The notes under the pieces: generated by a model
What the model was told of the DNA's origin: nothing
Databases searched by the model: none
Seen by the model: only the letters and a program-made list of their open reading frames with translations
Position numbers and translations under genes: made by a program
From: JAUVUV01 sp964548275
GTDB taxonomy: Bacteria > Gemmatimonadota > Glassbacteria > GWA2-58-10
Assembly: GCA_964548275.1 (NCBI GenBank)
Contig: CAZJQI010000029.1
Location: 1 to 53,506, forward strand
Direction: 5' to 3'
Length of the DNA stretch: 53,506 bases
Shown here: one piece after another, positions 8,261 to 17,447 of the stretch
Layout of the letters: every line of letters starts with the position of its first letter
Position numbering within the stretch: position 1 is the first letter of the stretch

Positions 8261-9952
8261 TTAATGGCTATTTTTGCCCTGAGAGGCGCTGTTTGCCGCA
8301 ACCCGGAGCAGTACCCTGTTCCCCATTCGGTAAGCTTCCTCAGGCAGCGCTCCGGTGAGTTTCTCTATCTCTCCGAGTGAGGACTCGCGGGTCAGAACCC
8401 AGCGTATTCCCTCTGCGCGGGGCTTTTCCCAGTCGTCGAGATCAGGGTTGAAACGCAGAACCTGTTTACCGGTGTAGAACAGAAAGGAGGGTTGCCAGAC
8501 CCGCCAGACTGCCAGGCGCGGGGTATCTGCAAAACGGTGCCGGTGTTCGAGGCTCAAGATTTTAACCGCCTGCAGCCGGTCTATTCCAGGGATCGCAAAA
8601 CCGGTTATGACAGCCATGAACACCACCATCCCGGCAGCGGAGACTCCCACCCAGCAGGTTAGCTTCCTGGTGAATAGGAAAACAGGTGCCGCCGCCATTA
8701 TTATCACCAAAGGCAAAAGCCAGAGAAGAATGGTTGCGAAATTCTCTTCCAGCTTGCCTGCCAGAACAGACCCCCCCACGAGGGCCAGCACGGCAGTGAA
8801 GCCAGTAGTAGTCCAGACAAGGGCATGGGCAAGCTTGCTCGATGGGCGATTTTCGAGTTCCAGGACAAAGCGAGCAGCAAGGAGTATCACCGCCGGATAT
8901 AGCGGCAGCACATAATTCGGCAACTTGGAGCGGCTGAAACTGAAAAAGATAAACATCACGCCGAACCAGCAGAGAACGAAAATATCCTCATTGCAAAATC
9001 TTTTGTTTCCCAAGCTTCGCGCTCTCCCAAATGCCTGGCGCAAAATGGAACCCAGTCCCCCCAGAAAAGCCGCTGTCCAGGGGAAAGACCCGGCGATAAG
9101 CACTGGTATGTAATAAAAAATCGAGCCTGGGTGCTGCCATTTATCGGTGAAATAACGGCTGACATTCCGCTGGATAAAGTGTTCCTCCAGGAAAGATACC
9201 CCGTGGAGAGAGTACATGTAGACAAACCAGGGAGCGGCGACCAGAAGGAACACCAGGATTCCAGTCAGGGGTTTTAGCTTGAGAAGGTCTTTCGCGTTTC
9301 CGGAGAAAAGGAGGTAGGCAAAGATTGTCAAGCCGGGAAGGATCAGACCCAGGGGGCCCTTGGTAAGAAAAGCGAAACCGGCAGAGGCATAGGCAAGCGG
9401 AAGCCACCACCTTGAGTTATCAGAAGCTGTTTGCCTGTCAATCACCATGGAGCGAAGGAAAGCGTAAAGCGACAGAGTTACGAAAACGCTGAGCAGCATG
9501 TCTGGAACCGCGGTGCGCGAGTAAACCACCGGCTGCAGAGACACGGCGGTGAGCAGGCCTGCGTAAAAACCGGCCCGGACATTGAGCAGCCGGGCTCCGG
9601 CGGACATGATCAGCAGGACAAATACAAGGCCGGCGAGAACGCTCGGCACTCTTGCCGCCCATTCATCCATGCCGAACACCTTGAAAGAGACAGTCTCGGC
9701 AAGATAAAATGCAACAGGCTTGCCCCAGCGCGGCTCGCCGTTGAATATCGGCTCGAGCAGGTTGCCGCGCTCGAGCATCTCGCGGGCGGTTTCCGGATAG
9801 TAGCCCTCGTCCGGGTCGAACAGCGGCGGACGCCCCAGAAAGGGCAGGGTGATCAATAAATACACCGCCGCTACCAGCACGCAGTGCCTGATAGGCCGGC
9901 CGGATGGCTTACTATCCGGTAAATCCGGGCTGGAAGCCTGGGGGCTTGGCAA
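8261..9952 (-). CDS. GT39/ArnT-like membrane glycosyltransferase
   Basis: A 563-residue polytopic membrane protein of the GT-C fold. The first periplasmic loop has the family's acidic motif (FDPDEGYYPETAREML, residues about 45-60), then RWGKPVAFYLAE, RVPSVLAGL and YSRTAVPDMLL. These features are typical of dolichyl- or undecaprenyl-phosphate-sugar transferases such as ArnT, and about a dozen hydrophobic helices follow. It likely moves a sugar from a lipid carrier to a cell-envelope acceptor; the substrate is unknown. The start is a TTG with AGGAG five bases upstream. Confidence 0.85.
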   Translation of the reverse strand: MPSPQASSPDLPDSKPSGRPIRHCVLVAAVYLLITLPFLGRPPLFDPDEGYYPETAREMLERGNLLEPIFNGEPRWGKPVAFYLAETVSFKVFGMDEWAARVPSVLAGLVFVLLIMSAGARLLNVRAGFYAGLLTAVSLQPVVYSRTAVPDMLLSVFVTLSLYAFLRSMVIDRQTASDNSRWWLPLAYASAGFAFLTKGPLGLILPGLTIFAYLLFSGNAKDLLKLKPLTGILVFLLVAAPWFVYMYSLHGVSFLEEHFIQRNVSRYFTDKWQHPGSIFYYIPVLIAGSFPWTAAFLGGLGSILRQAFGRARSLGNKRFCNEDIFVLCWFGVMFIFFSFSRSKLPNYVLPLYPAVILLAARFVLELENRPSSKLAHALVWTTTGFTAVLALVGGSVLAGKLEENFATILLWLLPLVIIMAAAPVFLFTRKLTCWVGVSAAGMVVFMAVITGFAIPGIDRLQAVKILSLEHRHRFADTPRLAVWRVWQPSFLFYTGKQVLRFNPDLDDWEKPRAEGIRWVLTRESSLGEIEKLTGALPEEAYRMGNRVLLRVAANSASQGKNSH

Positions 9953-10039
9953 TCAAACTCCTGGCGGTTCGAAGAAATTAGAAAAGATTCAGATCGTTTA
10001 TCAGTGAGGAAGTTTTTCGGAAGCCAGCCCTGCCGGAGC

Positions 10040-10264
10040 TTATCGCTCTTTCAGGGCTTTTTCGCCAGCCTCGACCACTTCCTCGCTGTCCGGTTTCGTG
10101 CGCGGCTCGAAACGTGCAACTACCTGTCCCTGCCGGTTAACCAGGAACCTGGTGAAATTCCAGGGTATTTCACAGGTAAACCCTGGAGTGGTATCCTCGG
10201 AAGTAAGATACTCATACAACGGGTGAATGTCATCACCCTTGACCGGAATTTTGGAAAATAAGGG
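10040..10264 (-). pseudogene. Remnant: C-terminal part of a glutathione peroxidase
   Basis: An open frame without a good start codon reads PLFSKIPVKGDDIHPLYEYL then TSEDTTPGFTCEIPWNFTRF then LVNRQGQVVARFEPRTKP and a helical end, stopping at 10040. The WNFTRFLVNRQGQVVARF stretch is the strongly conserved C-terminal part of glutathione peroxidases. Only about 75 of the usual 160-180 codons remain; the N-terminal half with the active-site Cys/Sec and Gln is missing. The upstream end overlaps the 3-prime end of maf (stop at 10233) in another frame, so a deletion appears to have joined the two. Confidence 0.8.
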
Positions 10265-10877
10265 GACCGAACGGATAGTAGTACCCGCGCTCGGCGAGCA
10301 TCCTTATCAGCCGTGTCAGGGGCAATCCCATTACATTGAAATAGCAGCCCTCGACACTCTCCACCAGGGTCGCTCCAAAGCCTTGGACGCCGTAGGCGCC
10401 GGCCTTGTCGAAAGGTTCCCCGGTGGAGACATAGAGCTCGATGTGTTCTCTGTCCAGAGGCCGGAAGCGCACCCGGGTTACCTCGAAAGAGCTTTCCACC
10501 TCGCGGCTGGCAGGCCCGGCGAGAGCGATCCCGGTAAAGACCTGGTGTTCATTTCCTGCCAGGCGTTCGACCATCCGGCAGGCGTCGTCGAAGTTCGAAG
10601 GTTTACCGAGAATTTCACTCTCCTGATAAACCACGGTATCCGCACCCAGGACCAGAGCCTCCGGGCGGCTGGAGGCCACCCTGAGAGCCTTGCGCTCAGC
10701 GAGCACTCTCACATGCGCGCCGGGTTCGGCAGGAACATTCGAGTTCTCGTCCACCTCAGCCGGGATTACCTCATGGACGATACCGATCTGGGTCAGAAGG
10801 TTGGTCCGGCGGGGGGAGGCACTGGCCAGGATGAAATGCGGGTGTCGTTTTTTGATGCCCAGAGTATCTTTGACCAT
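10233..10877 (-). CDS. maf: Maf-family nucleotide pyrophosphatase
   Basis: A house-cleaning NTP pyrophosphatase of 214 residues that hydrolyses non-canonical or modified nucleotides. Visible motifs are the N-terminal FILASASPRRTNLL, then the EVDEN loop, LGADTVVY and the C-terminal GCYFNVMGLPLTRL. The family core ends near GYYYPFG; the last ten or so residues (LIFQNSGQG) come from the fused glutathione-peroxidase remnant in another frame. It follows dtd in the same direction after 22 bases, so both are likely one operon. The substrate subtype (dTTP/UTP or m7GTP) cannot be told by eye. Confidence 0.93.
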   Translation of the reverse strand: MVKDTLGIKKRHPHFILASASPRRTNLLTQIGIVHEVIPAEVDENSNVPAEPGAHVRVLAERKALRVASSRPEALVLGADTVVYQESEILGKPSNFDDACRMVERLAGNEHQVFTGIALAGPASREVESSFEVTRVRFRPLDREHIELYVSTGEPFDKAGAYGVQGFGATLVESVEGCYFNVMGLPLTRLIRMLAERGYYYPFGPLIFQNSGQG

Positions 10878-10899
10878 TTTTTAACGGTCTCCAGCCGGG

Positions 10900-11337
10900 T
10901 CACCGGTCGATTATCAGGGTAACCGGGCCTTCATTGGTGAGTTCAACTTTCATCATTGCGCCGAAAAGCCCGGTGGCGACCTCCACGTCCTCCGTGCGCA
11001 TAAGTTCAACAAACCGGTCGACCAGTTTTTCGCTTATTTCGGGCTCGCCGGCCCTGATAAACGACGGCCGTCTGCCCTTGCTGCAGTCGCCGTAAAGGGT
11101 GAACTGGCTGACCACCAGAAGCGAGCCGCCCACATCCTTGAGCGAAAGGTTCATCTTGCCCTCCGGATCCTGAAAAACTCTCAGGCCCACGCAGCGGTTG
11201 GCCATCCAGGCAACATCCTCCTCGGTTTCTTCCCCGTGCATCGCCACCAGCAGCAGCAGCCCGGTGCCGATTGACCCAACAATCTCGCCGTTGATTGTAA
11301 CCGATGCCCGACTGACCCGCTGAACTACAACACGCAT
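10900..11337 (-). CDS. dtd: D-aminoacyl-tRNA deacylase
   Basis: A 145-residue cytoplasmic protein that removes D-amino acids (and glycine) wrongly attached to tRNA. It starts with the family's MRVVVQRVSRASV and contains the two signature active-site motifs, SQFTLYGD in the middle and NEGPVT near the C-terminus. Length and motif order match the family exactly. An AAGGGAG site precedes the ATG. It is divergent from the archease gene and co-directional with maf. Confidence 0.97.
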   Translation of the reverse strand: MRVVVQRVSRASVTINGEIVGSIGTGLLLLVAMHGEETEEDVAWMANRCVGLRVFQDPEGKMNLSLKDVGGSLLVVSQFTLYGDCSKGRRPSFIRAGEPEISEKLVDRFVELMRTEDVEVATGLFGAMMKVELTNEGPVTLIIDR

Positions 11338-11508
11338 CTTGTTTCTCCCTTTCCTGCGGTGTAAGTTTGTTAAGAAGCGACCACGAAATATTGGATCAAT
11401 TTGACAATAAAAGGTTTTCCTGTCAAGGAAGCTCCATTGACGGTTCGCCCGGGTGGAGCGGCTGATTTTGTTAGAGAAAACAGTCTTTTTTGAGGAAAGC
11501 TGGCCGGG

Positions 11509-11937
11509 ATGAAGTCAAAAAAATACGAGTTGTTCGAACATACCGCAGATATCGGGCTTCACATTTACGGCAAAGATCTGCAAGAACTTTTTGCCGCTGC
11601 GGCAGAGGCGCTGATGGCGCAGTTGACCGACCCGGGCCGAATAAAGCCGGCTGAGGGAAGGGAGATAGAGCTGGAGGAGGAATCCCCGGAGGAGCTTTTG
11701 CGGAGCTGGATGACCGAGCTGCTCTATCTCTACACCTCAGAGGGCTGGTTATGCGCAACGGCCGCTTTTAAGTCACTCACGCAGAACTCTCTGGCCGCGG
11801 TTGCCCGGGGGGAGAAAGCCGATGAGGCCCGTCACGAGATCAACGGGGAGGTCAAGGCTGTCACCTGGCACCTGTTGAAAATAGAACGGCTCGAACCCGA
11901 AAGAATCCTGAGAGCAACCGTGGTGCTGGATGTGTAA
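11509..11937 (+). CDS. Archease
   Basis: A 142-residue protein of the archease family (COG1371), which activates the RNA ligase RtcB in tRNA splicing or RNA repair. The N-terminal EHTADIGLHIYG and the LFAAAAEALMAQLTD block are typical, as is the C-terminal KAVTWHLLKIE region with its acidic end (VVLDV). An upstream GAGGAAAG may be the ribosome site. In many genomes archease is next to rtcB; no rtcB is present here, so the partner would have to be elsewhere. Confidence 0.93.
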   Translation: MKSKKYELFEHTADIGLHIYGKDLQELFAAAAEALMAQLTDPGRIKPAEGREIELEEESPEELLRSWMTELLYLYTSEGWLCATAAFKSLTQNSLAAVARGEKADEARHEINGEVKAVTWHLLKIERLEPERILRATVVLDV

Positions 11938-11955
11938 AAGAGATTTCAAAAGAAA

Positions 11956-11979
11956 GGCCGAGGTCATAATACCTCAGCC
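11956..11979. terminator. Weak hairpin between convergent genes
   Basis: GGC-C-GAGGT (11956-11964), loop CATAAT, ACCTC-A-GCC (11971-11979), with one internal mismatch. It lies 19 bases after the archease stop and before the convergent gene's stop. There is no clear T-run, so this is a weak candidate. Confidence 0.3.
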
Positions 11980-12025
11980 ACTTATGCGTCTAATTGAAAA
12001 ATTCTTTTCTGGACCGGTTAAGAAA

Positions 12026-13486
12026 TCAGGAATTTGCAGGTTTCTCCTCTGACTTTGCCTCTTCCTTTTTCTCCTCCTGCACAGCCTCTTCCTTTTTCCC
12101 TTCCTCCACTGCCTCTTCTTTTTCCCCTTCCTGCACAGCCTCTTCCTTTTTAACAGACTCTATCGGTGTCTCGTCCTTTACAGGTGTGGCTTCTTTCAAT
12201 TTCCCTTCGGCCTTGGCTTTATCGACAGTAGATTTCTTGATTTCTACATAGTGATCCTCATAGAAAGCTGACAATTTGGGCGTCAATAGCTTGCAGCGGT
12301 GGTATTCGCCAGGAGAAAGTTCGCCCAGGCGCTGGATGAGGTTGACAGCCTTGACTGAGAGTTCGAGCAGAGGGCACTTGGTCACCGTCTTCTTGCAGAT
12401 AAAAATGCTCGGGGTGTATAAGCCGGTCAGCGGATAAGGTACTGCCGAGTCATAGGGGCATTCCTTGACCAGCCGGTCCAGCTCGGCGTAAAAATCGAAG
12501 ATATCGGTGAGGTTCAATCCCAGGGTCAGGGCATGCACCGCCAGCTCGTTGAGTTGTTTTTCCTTGGCCTGGATATTCATCTTGTCCACCACATGTTTGG
12601 CATCGAGCGGATCTCCGAACAGCCCGCTCTCTTTCTGGAGAAATGTGTCCACCACAACAAGGACGTTTGGCAGAGCGGCTGATTTGTCCTCGGCGACAAA
12701 ACCCTGCTCACCTTTCTGGTAATCGCACAGATTTTTAAAGGCTGACAGGATTTCCGCGCCCAGCTCCAGATCAGAGAGATTATCGATCCCCCGGCGGATT
12801 GCTTCCCAGTACATCTCTGGTCTTTCTTTGGCAGGAGCGTCGTGCATATTGTCGATCTCGAAAACAGCTCCATAGTTGTGGAACAGCCCGGCTGTGACGA
12901 CCTGGCACAGCTTGTCCTCGTTGCTACCAAGGATCGGCTCGTATTTCTCTGAGGTGGCGAGGGCCAGCGAAAAGATGGCTGCTTCCATTGCATGGTCGGC
13001 ATAGCGAGACGCCTGCTTCGTTTTTGCAAGTTCGCAGGAAAAACGCATTTTATACAGTGCGAGGGTGGTATTCTGTTCGGAGAGTACTTTGTCGACTATT
13101 GTGTTAAAGAAATTATCAATGTTTTTCATCAAAGCACTGGCTACTTTCGATTTTTTACGTTGAGTGAGAAGGTAGTCCATCCGTTCCTTGATCTCTTCGC
13201 GGAACTTCTGGATCAGTTTCTCGCTGCGCTTGATCATGAGGTTGAAATTCATATCAGGGTTGGATTCGCGGAACTTGAGCAGCCTTTCGATCCGCTCCCG
13301 GGTAACCTCGGTTCCCTTGGGATAGAGGGTCGTTCCTGAATCAGATTTCAGATCATTCGCCAGTTCCAGCCCTTCCCGGAAAGATGAGGTGTTCAGCGGG
13401 TGAAAGTGGGTGAACTTGAGGATTGAATCCAGTCCACGCAGTTCTATGGTCTCGGTTGCGGTGGAGAAGAGGTCATCTAAACCCAT
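12026..13486 (-). CDS. Degenerate HD-domain protein with Glu/Lys-rich repeat tail
   Basis: A 486-residue cytoplasmic protein. Residues about 160-330 look like an HD-GYP-type domain: an early His (H165 in YADHAMEAAIFSLAL), then AGLFHNYGAVF at 199-209, where the family's HD pair is His-Asn, and a later VLVVVDTFLQK block. The HHE and GYP signatures are absent, so phosphodiesterase activity is doubtful. The last 50 residues are imperfect repeats of KKEEAVQEG type, low-complexity and highly charged. It may be a c-di-GMP-related or scaffold protein without catalysis. The family assignment is an inference from pattern. Confidence 0.6.
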   Translation of the reverse strand: MGLDDLFSTATETIELRGLDSILKFTHFHPLNTSSFREGLELANDLKSDSGTTLYPKGTEVTRERIERLLKFRESNPDMNFNLMIKRSEKLIQKFREEIKERMDYLLTQRKKSKVASALMKNIDNFFNTIVDKVLSEQNTTLALYKMRFSCELAKTKQASRYADHAMEAAIFSLALATSEKYEPILGSNEDKLCQVVTAGLFHNYGAVFEIDNMHDAPAKERPEMYWEAIRRGIDNLSDLELGAEILSAFKNLCDYQKGEQGFVAEDKSAALPNVLVVVDTFLQKESGLFGDPLDAKHVVDKMNIQAKEKQLNELAVHALTLGLNLTDIFDFYAELDRLVKECPYDSAVPYPLTGLYTPSIFICKKTVTKCPLLELSVKAVNLIQRLGELSPGEYHRCKLLTPKLSAFYEDHYVEIKKSTVDKAKAEGKLKEATPVKDETPIESVKKEEAVQEGEKEEAVEEGKKEEAVQEEKKEEAKSEEKPANS

Positions 13487-14049
13487 AGTGTTTTTCTCGC
13501 AGATTTTAATACACAGAGAAATTGGCTGGAAAAGCCGGTAAATTTATTATTGCACCGAATGGGTAAAAAGTCAATTGGGAAAAACGATAGAGCGTGTGAG
13601 TTGGGATGTTAATCCATAGATTTCAGTTCCAGGAAATTTTCTTGTCAGATCATAAACACTCAAAACAAATTGATGAGCTTTTCTCCACACTACAAGGTTC
13701 TGAAAGCTCTCGGCCGGTGATCTCGTTCTTTCTCCTGACTCCTGTATTCTCAAACACGATTGTCTATCAATATGTATTAAATCTGAAATTGTAGTTATGC
13801 GCAATAATTTATGACGCTATGTATAATAATTTAAACCGAATTTAATGTAACCATATTCTTCCTTGCAGTGTATAGAAGAGAGAAACTGGATGGCAATAGT
13901 TTAAAATATCTTGACAGGGAAATCCATACATATTTTAGTTATACATTCTGGCTGCGTAATACTAAGCTTGCGAACCTCTGGCTTCGTTGTCTTAAGGTAG
14001 ATTCTTTTGTAAAAGTTTTCGAGCGCTAGAAAGGCATTCCTTTACCGAG
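13487..14049. other. AT-rich gap with gene remnants
   Basis: The stretch between the HD-like gene and the RND pump is more AT-rich than its surroundings. It holds the truncated four-helix-bundle gene on the minus strand, and on the plus strand an open frame of about 54 codons (GTG at 13868 to TAG at 14029, with LDREIHTYFSYTFWLRNTK) that I cannot assign. It looks like a place where accessory genes have decayed. Confidence 0.45.
13571..13804 (-). pseudogene. Truncated four-helix-bundle (S23/IVP-type) protein
   Basis: Residues 34-77 read FQNLVVWRKAHQFVLSVYDL then TRKFPGTEIYGLTSQLTRS, the N-terminal half of the four-helix-bundle family known from 23S rRNA intervening sequences and from stand-alone genes. 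The family normally continues from RAAVSIPANIAEG into two more helices and totals about 115-130 residues. Here the frame ends right after IVFPN, so about half is gone. The leading ESGERTRSPAE is a typical low-complexity start for this family. It is probably non-functional. Confidence 0.65.
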
Positions 14050-17000
14050 ATGAAAATAGTCGAGTCATCAATCCGCAGGCCTGTGACTGTGACCATGCTG
14101 ATGGTCACCCTTGTGCTTTTCGGCGCTGTGGCCTACCAGCGTCTGCCGATCAACCTTCTGCCCGATATCTCCTATCCGACTCTATCGGTGCGCACCGAGT
14201 TTACCGGCGCGGCCCCGGAGGAAGTGGAGAACCTTGTGACCCGGCGAATCGAGGAGGCTGTGAGTGTGGTGAACAATGTAATCCGGGTTTCGAGCCGCTC
14301 GAGGGCCGGGATCAGCGATGTCACCGTGGAGTTCGAGTGGGGCACCCGGATGGATTTCGCCTCTCTCGATGTGCGCGAGAAACTCGACCGCGTGCGCCTG
14401 CCCCAGGAGGTGCAGAAACCGATAATCCTGCGCTACGATCCGGGGCTTGAGCCGATCATGCGCCTGGGGTTGACTTCGGATGAGATCGACCTGATCGCCC
14501 TGCGCACAATGGCTGAGGAACGGCTAAAAACAAAGCTGGAGACAATCGACGGAGTAGCGGCGATCGAGGTCTCCGGGGGTCTGGAGGAGGAGATACACGT
14601 AGCCCTGAGCGAGCGCAAGCTCGCCTCTCTGGGTTTGAGCGTGCAGACTGTGGCGAACCGGGTAGCTGCCGAGAATATCAACCTTACCGGAGGCACTCTC
14701 ACCGATGGGGAGGCAGAATACCTGGTGCGCACCCTGAACCAGTACAAGAGCCCGGATGAAATAGCCGATATCATTATCGAACGCCGCGGCGGGGTGCTGA
14801 TCAGGCTCTCCGATGTAGCCGAGGTACGCCGGGGATTCAAGGACCGTACGGTGATTACCGAGGTCAATGGGCGGGAGAACGTGGAACTGGCGGTTTACAA
14901 GGAAGCCGACGCAAACACGATACTGGCGGCCCGGCGGGTGAAAGACAGGCTCAATGATATCCGCAAAGAATATGGGCCGTCAAGCGGGATAAATCTGACT
15001 GTGATCACCGACCAGTCACGTTTTATCATCCAATCTATCAGTGAGGTGCTCAAAACCGCAATTATCGGCGGGATTCTGGCGGTGATCGTGCTCTATGTAT
15101 TCCTTCAGCGCATCGGAGCGACCCTGATCATTTCAATGGCCATCCCGATCTCTGTGGTGGCGACATTCTTTTTCATGTTCATCTCCGGGGTTTCGCTCAA
15201 TATCATGTCCCTCGGGGGCCTGGCCCTGGGCGTGGGAATGCTCGTGGACAACTCGATTGTGGTGCTCGAGTCGATCGACCGCTACCTGAAAGAAGGCTAT
15301 AGTGCGCCCGAAGCAGCCAACAGGGGTGCAACCCTGGTAGGCAAGGCGGTGACCGCTTCGACCCTGACCACGATCTGCGTTTTTCTGCCGATAATCTTTG
15401 TTACCGGTGTGGCCGGACAGCTTTTCACTGACCAGTCGCTGACAGTCACCTACAGCCTGCTTGCCTCGCTGCTGGTGGCCTTGACTCTTATTCCAATGAT
15501 GAGTTCCGGTTTCAAGGGCGGAAAATCGTTCGGCTCAAGCAGGAAGGCGAAAGCTCCGGGCGAGATTCACTCTGCTGGAGAGGTTGATCCTGCGCGAAAT
15601 GGAACTCGCCGGGGACCGGGCTGGATCTACTGGCCGTACGACTCTGTAGTCTTCCTCTTCCGGATAATTTTTTACTACCTGCCAATCATTCTGCTCACAG
15701 TGGTCAAGTATGCAGGCCTTTGGCTCGGGCGCGGCCTGAAGTTTATGATCAGCCCCCTGCTGCTTCTTCACCGCCACTTCTACGCCTGGATCGAACCAAC
15801 TTACGCCCGCCTTCTTCCCTGGGTGCTGAACAACCGGATGGTGACATTGGCATTTGCCCTGGCGATATTCAGCTCCTCGATTTTGATCTATCCCCGGTTG
15901 GGTCGGGAGTTAATTCCTGAGATGAGCCAGAACGAGATTCTGGTGGGTCTGAAAATGCCGGTCGGCACTCCGGTGGAACGTACCCAGGAGGTGCTGGCCA
16001 GGATGCAGCGGATCGCCGAACAGGAGCCGGAGGTGAAGCTTGTCTATATCTCGGCGGGAGTAAGCACCATGGCCGGCGGCAGCCTGAAAGAGGAGCGCGA
16101 GGATATCGGCCAGATGAGTATTCTGCTCGACGGCAGCCTGTCCCGGCAAGAGGAGGACTTGCTGATCGATGAGTTGCGCTCACGTTTCGAGTTGATCCCG
16201 GGCACGAGTGTCAAGTTCGGCAGGCCGGTTCTTTACAGCTACAAGACCCCGGTGGAGCTGGAGATCCGGGGCTACAACCTGAAAACGCTCAAGAGGATCA
16301 GCGACGAGGCAACCCGCCGCCTGGCCGCTGTGGAAGGTCTTTCCGACATTAAAAGCTCGACCGAGGGCGGGAATCCCGAGATACAGGTCCTTTTCAAGCG
16401 GGACCGGCTTGCAGCGCTCAACCTTACCCTGAGCCAGCTCGCCCGGGAAATCCGCGGCAAGGTGCTCGGCGAGATCCCCACCGAACTTCACCGCAGGGGA
16501 CGCCAGGTGGACATTCGCGTGCGCGTGGAGGAGGAAGACCGTGACAGAGTGGAGGATATCCGCAAGCTGACAGTGACCACAATCGACGGCCGGCCGATTA
16601 CCCTGGACGCTGTGGCGGATCTGGTGGTAGAGGAGGGGCCGAGCGAAATCCGCAGGGTCGACCAGGAGCGGGTCGCGATAATCTCCGCCGGGCTTTCCGG
16701 GACCGATCTCGGTACGGTGATCGGCAGGATCGAACAAGCTCTGGCGGATATGAACGTGCCGCCTGAGATTTCAATCACTTTCGGCGGCCAGGGCCTCGAG
16801 ATGCGACGCTCGATGCAAAGCATGCTCTTTGCCATCGCTCTGGCGATTTTCCTGGTTTATCTGGTGATGGCAAGCCAGTTCGAATCCCTGCTTCACCCGC
16901 TAGTGATCCTTTTCACTATCCCCTTCGGCCTGGTGGGTGTGATCTGGTCGCTTTATGCCACAAGCGGGATTATCAGCGTGGTGGCATTGATCGGAGTGGT

Positions 17001-17304
17001 GATGCTATCGGGAATCGTGGTGAACAACGCGATTGTGCTGGTGGACTACGTGAACGTGCTGCGCAGGGAGGGCATGAGCAAGAACGAGGCCCTGGTTGCC
17101 GCCGGCAAGGTACGCCTTCGCCCGATCCTGATGACCAGCGCGACCACGATTCTCGGCCTTCTGCCCATGGCAATCGGTATCGGCGAGGGCAGCGAGGTGC
17201 GCTCGCCCATGGCGGTGGTGGTGATAGGGGGCTTGCTGGTGGGCACCTTTCTTACCCTGTTTCTTCTGCCAACGGTTTATTCGCTTTTTGACTGGCGGGA
17301 TTAG
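14050..17304 (+). CDS. RND-family efflux transporter permease, with extra hydrophobic insert
   Basis: A 1084-residue proton-driven pump of the AcrB/HAE-1 superfamily in the inner membrane. It has the standard start (IVESSIRRPVTVTMLMVTLV), the ARFTDYxG-like porter regions and TM4 with LALGVGMLVDNSIVVLESI; the second Asp of the usual DD pair is Asn, which is common in related subfamilies. Duplicate halves and the C-terminal GIVVNNAIVLVDY motif are present. Between the sixth and seventh helices (residues about 488-575) is an insert with a polar linker and about 45 hydrophobic residues. No periplasmic adaptor or TolC gene is adjacent. Confidence 0.93.
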   Translation: MKIVESSIRRPVTVTMLMVTLVLFGAVAYQRLPINLLPDISYPTLSVRTEFTGAAPEEVENLVTRRIEEAVSVVNNVIRVSSRSRAGISDVTVEFEWGTRMDFASLDVREKLDRVRLPQEVQKPIILRYDPGLEPIMRLGLTSDEIDLIALRTMAEERLKTKLETIDGVAAIEVSGGLEEEIHVALSERKLASLGLSVQTVANRVAAENINLTGGTLTDGEAEYLVRTLNQYKSPDEIADIIIERRGGVLIRLSDVAEVRRGFKDRTVITEVNGRENVELAVYKEADANTILAARRVKDRLNDIRKEYGPSSGINLTVITDQSRFIIQSISEVLKTAIIGGILAVIVLYVFLQRIGATLIISMAIPISVVATFFFMFISGVSLNIMSLGGLALGVGMLVDNSIVVLESIDRYLKEGYSAPEAANRGATLVGKAVTASTLTTICVFLPIIFVTGVAGQLFTDQSLTVTYSLLASLLVALTLIPMMSSGFKGGKSFGSSRKAKAPGEIHSAGEVDPARNGTRRGPGWIYWPYDSVVFLFRIIFYYLPIILLTVVKYAGLWLGRGLKFMISPLLLLHRHFYAWIEPTYARLLPWVLNNRMVTLAFALAIFSSSILIYPRLGRELIPEMSQNEILVGLKMPVGTPVERTQEVLARMQRIAEQEPEVKLVYISAGVSTMAGGSLKEEREDIGQMSILLDGSLSRQEEDLLIDELRSRFELIPGTSVKFGRPVLYSYKTPVELEIRGYNLKTLKRISDEATRRLAAVEGLSDIKSSTEGGNPEIQVLFKRDRLAALNLTLSQLAREIRGKVLGEIPTELHRRGRQVDIRVRVEEEDRDRVEDIRKLTVTTIDGRPITLDAVADLVVEEGPSEIRRVDQERVAIISAGLSGTDLGTVIGRIEQALADMNVPPEISITFGGQGLEMRRSMQSMLFAIALAIFLVYLVMASQFESLLHPLVILFTIPFGLVGVIWSLYATSGIISVVALIGVVMLSGIVVNNAIVLVDYVNVLRREGMSKNEALVAAGKVRLRPILMTSATTILGLLPMAIGIGEGSEVRSPMAVVVIGGLLVGTFLTLFLLPTVYSLFDWRD

Positions 17305-17447
17305 AGCCCACCAATATCTTTGCCAGCTTAATAAAACGAATTTATCTTATCAGAAAAAAATTGCCCCTTCCCTGCCTACCCTTTAAATTTGCCCACATTA
17401 AAGCCAGCGTAATCCTCACCCTTTCAGCCCAACACCCGGAGGTCTAA

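Noticed and set aside
10004..10261. Rightward open frame of 85 codons
   Set aside because: It is antisense to the glutathione-peroxidase relic, which shows strong family conservation in the other strand.
10227..10922. Rightward 231-codon frame
   Set aside because: It is antisense to maf, whose motifs are complete on the other strand.
14050..17304. Possible sequencing frameshift or fusion in the RND pump at its insert
   Set aside because: The frame is continuous through the insert, codon usage looks like the rest and both halves are complete, so it appears to be a real insertion.
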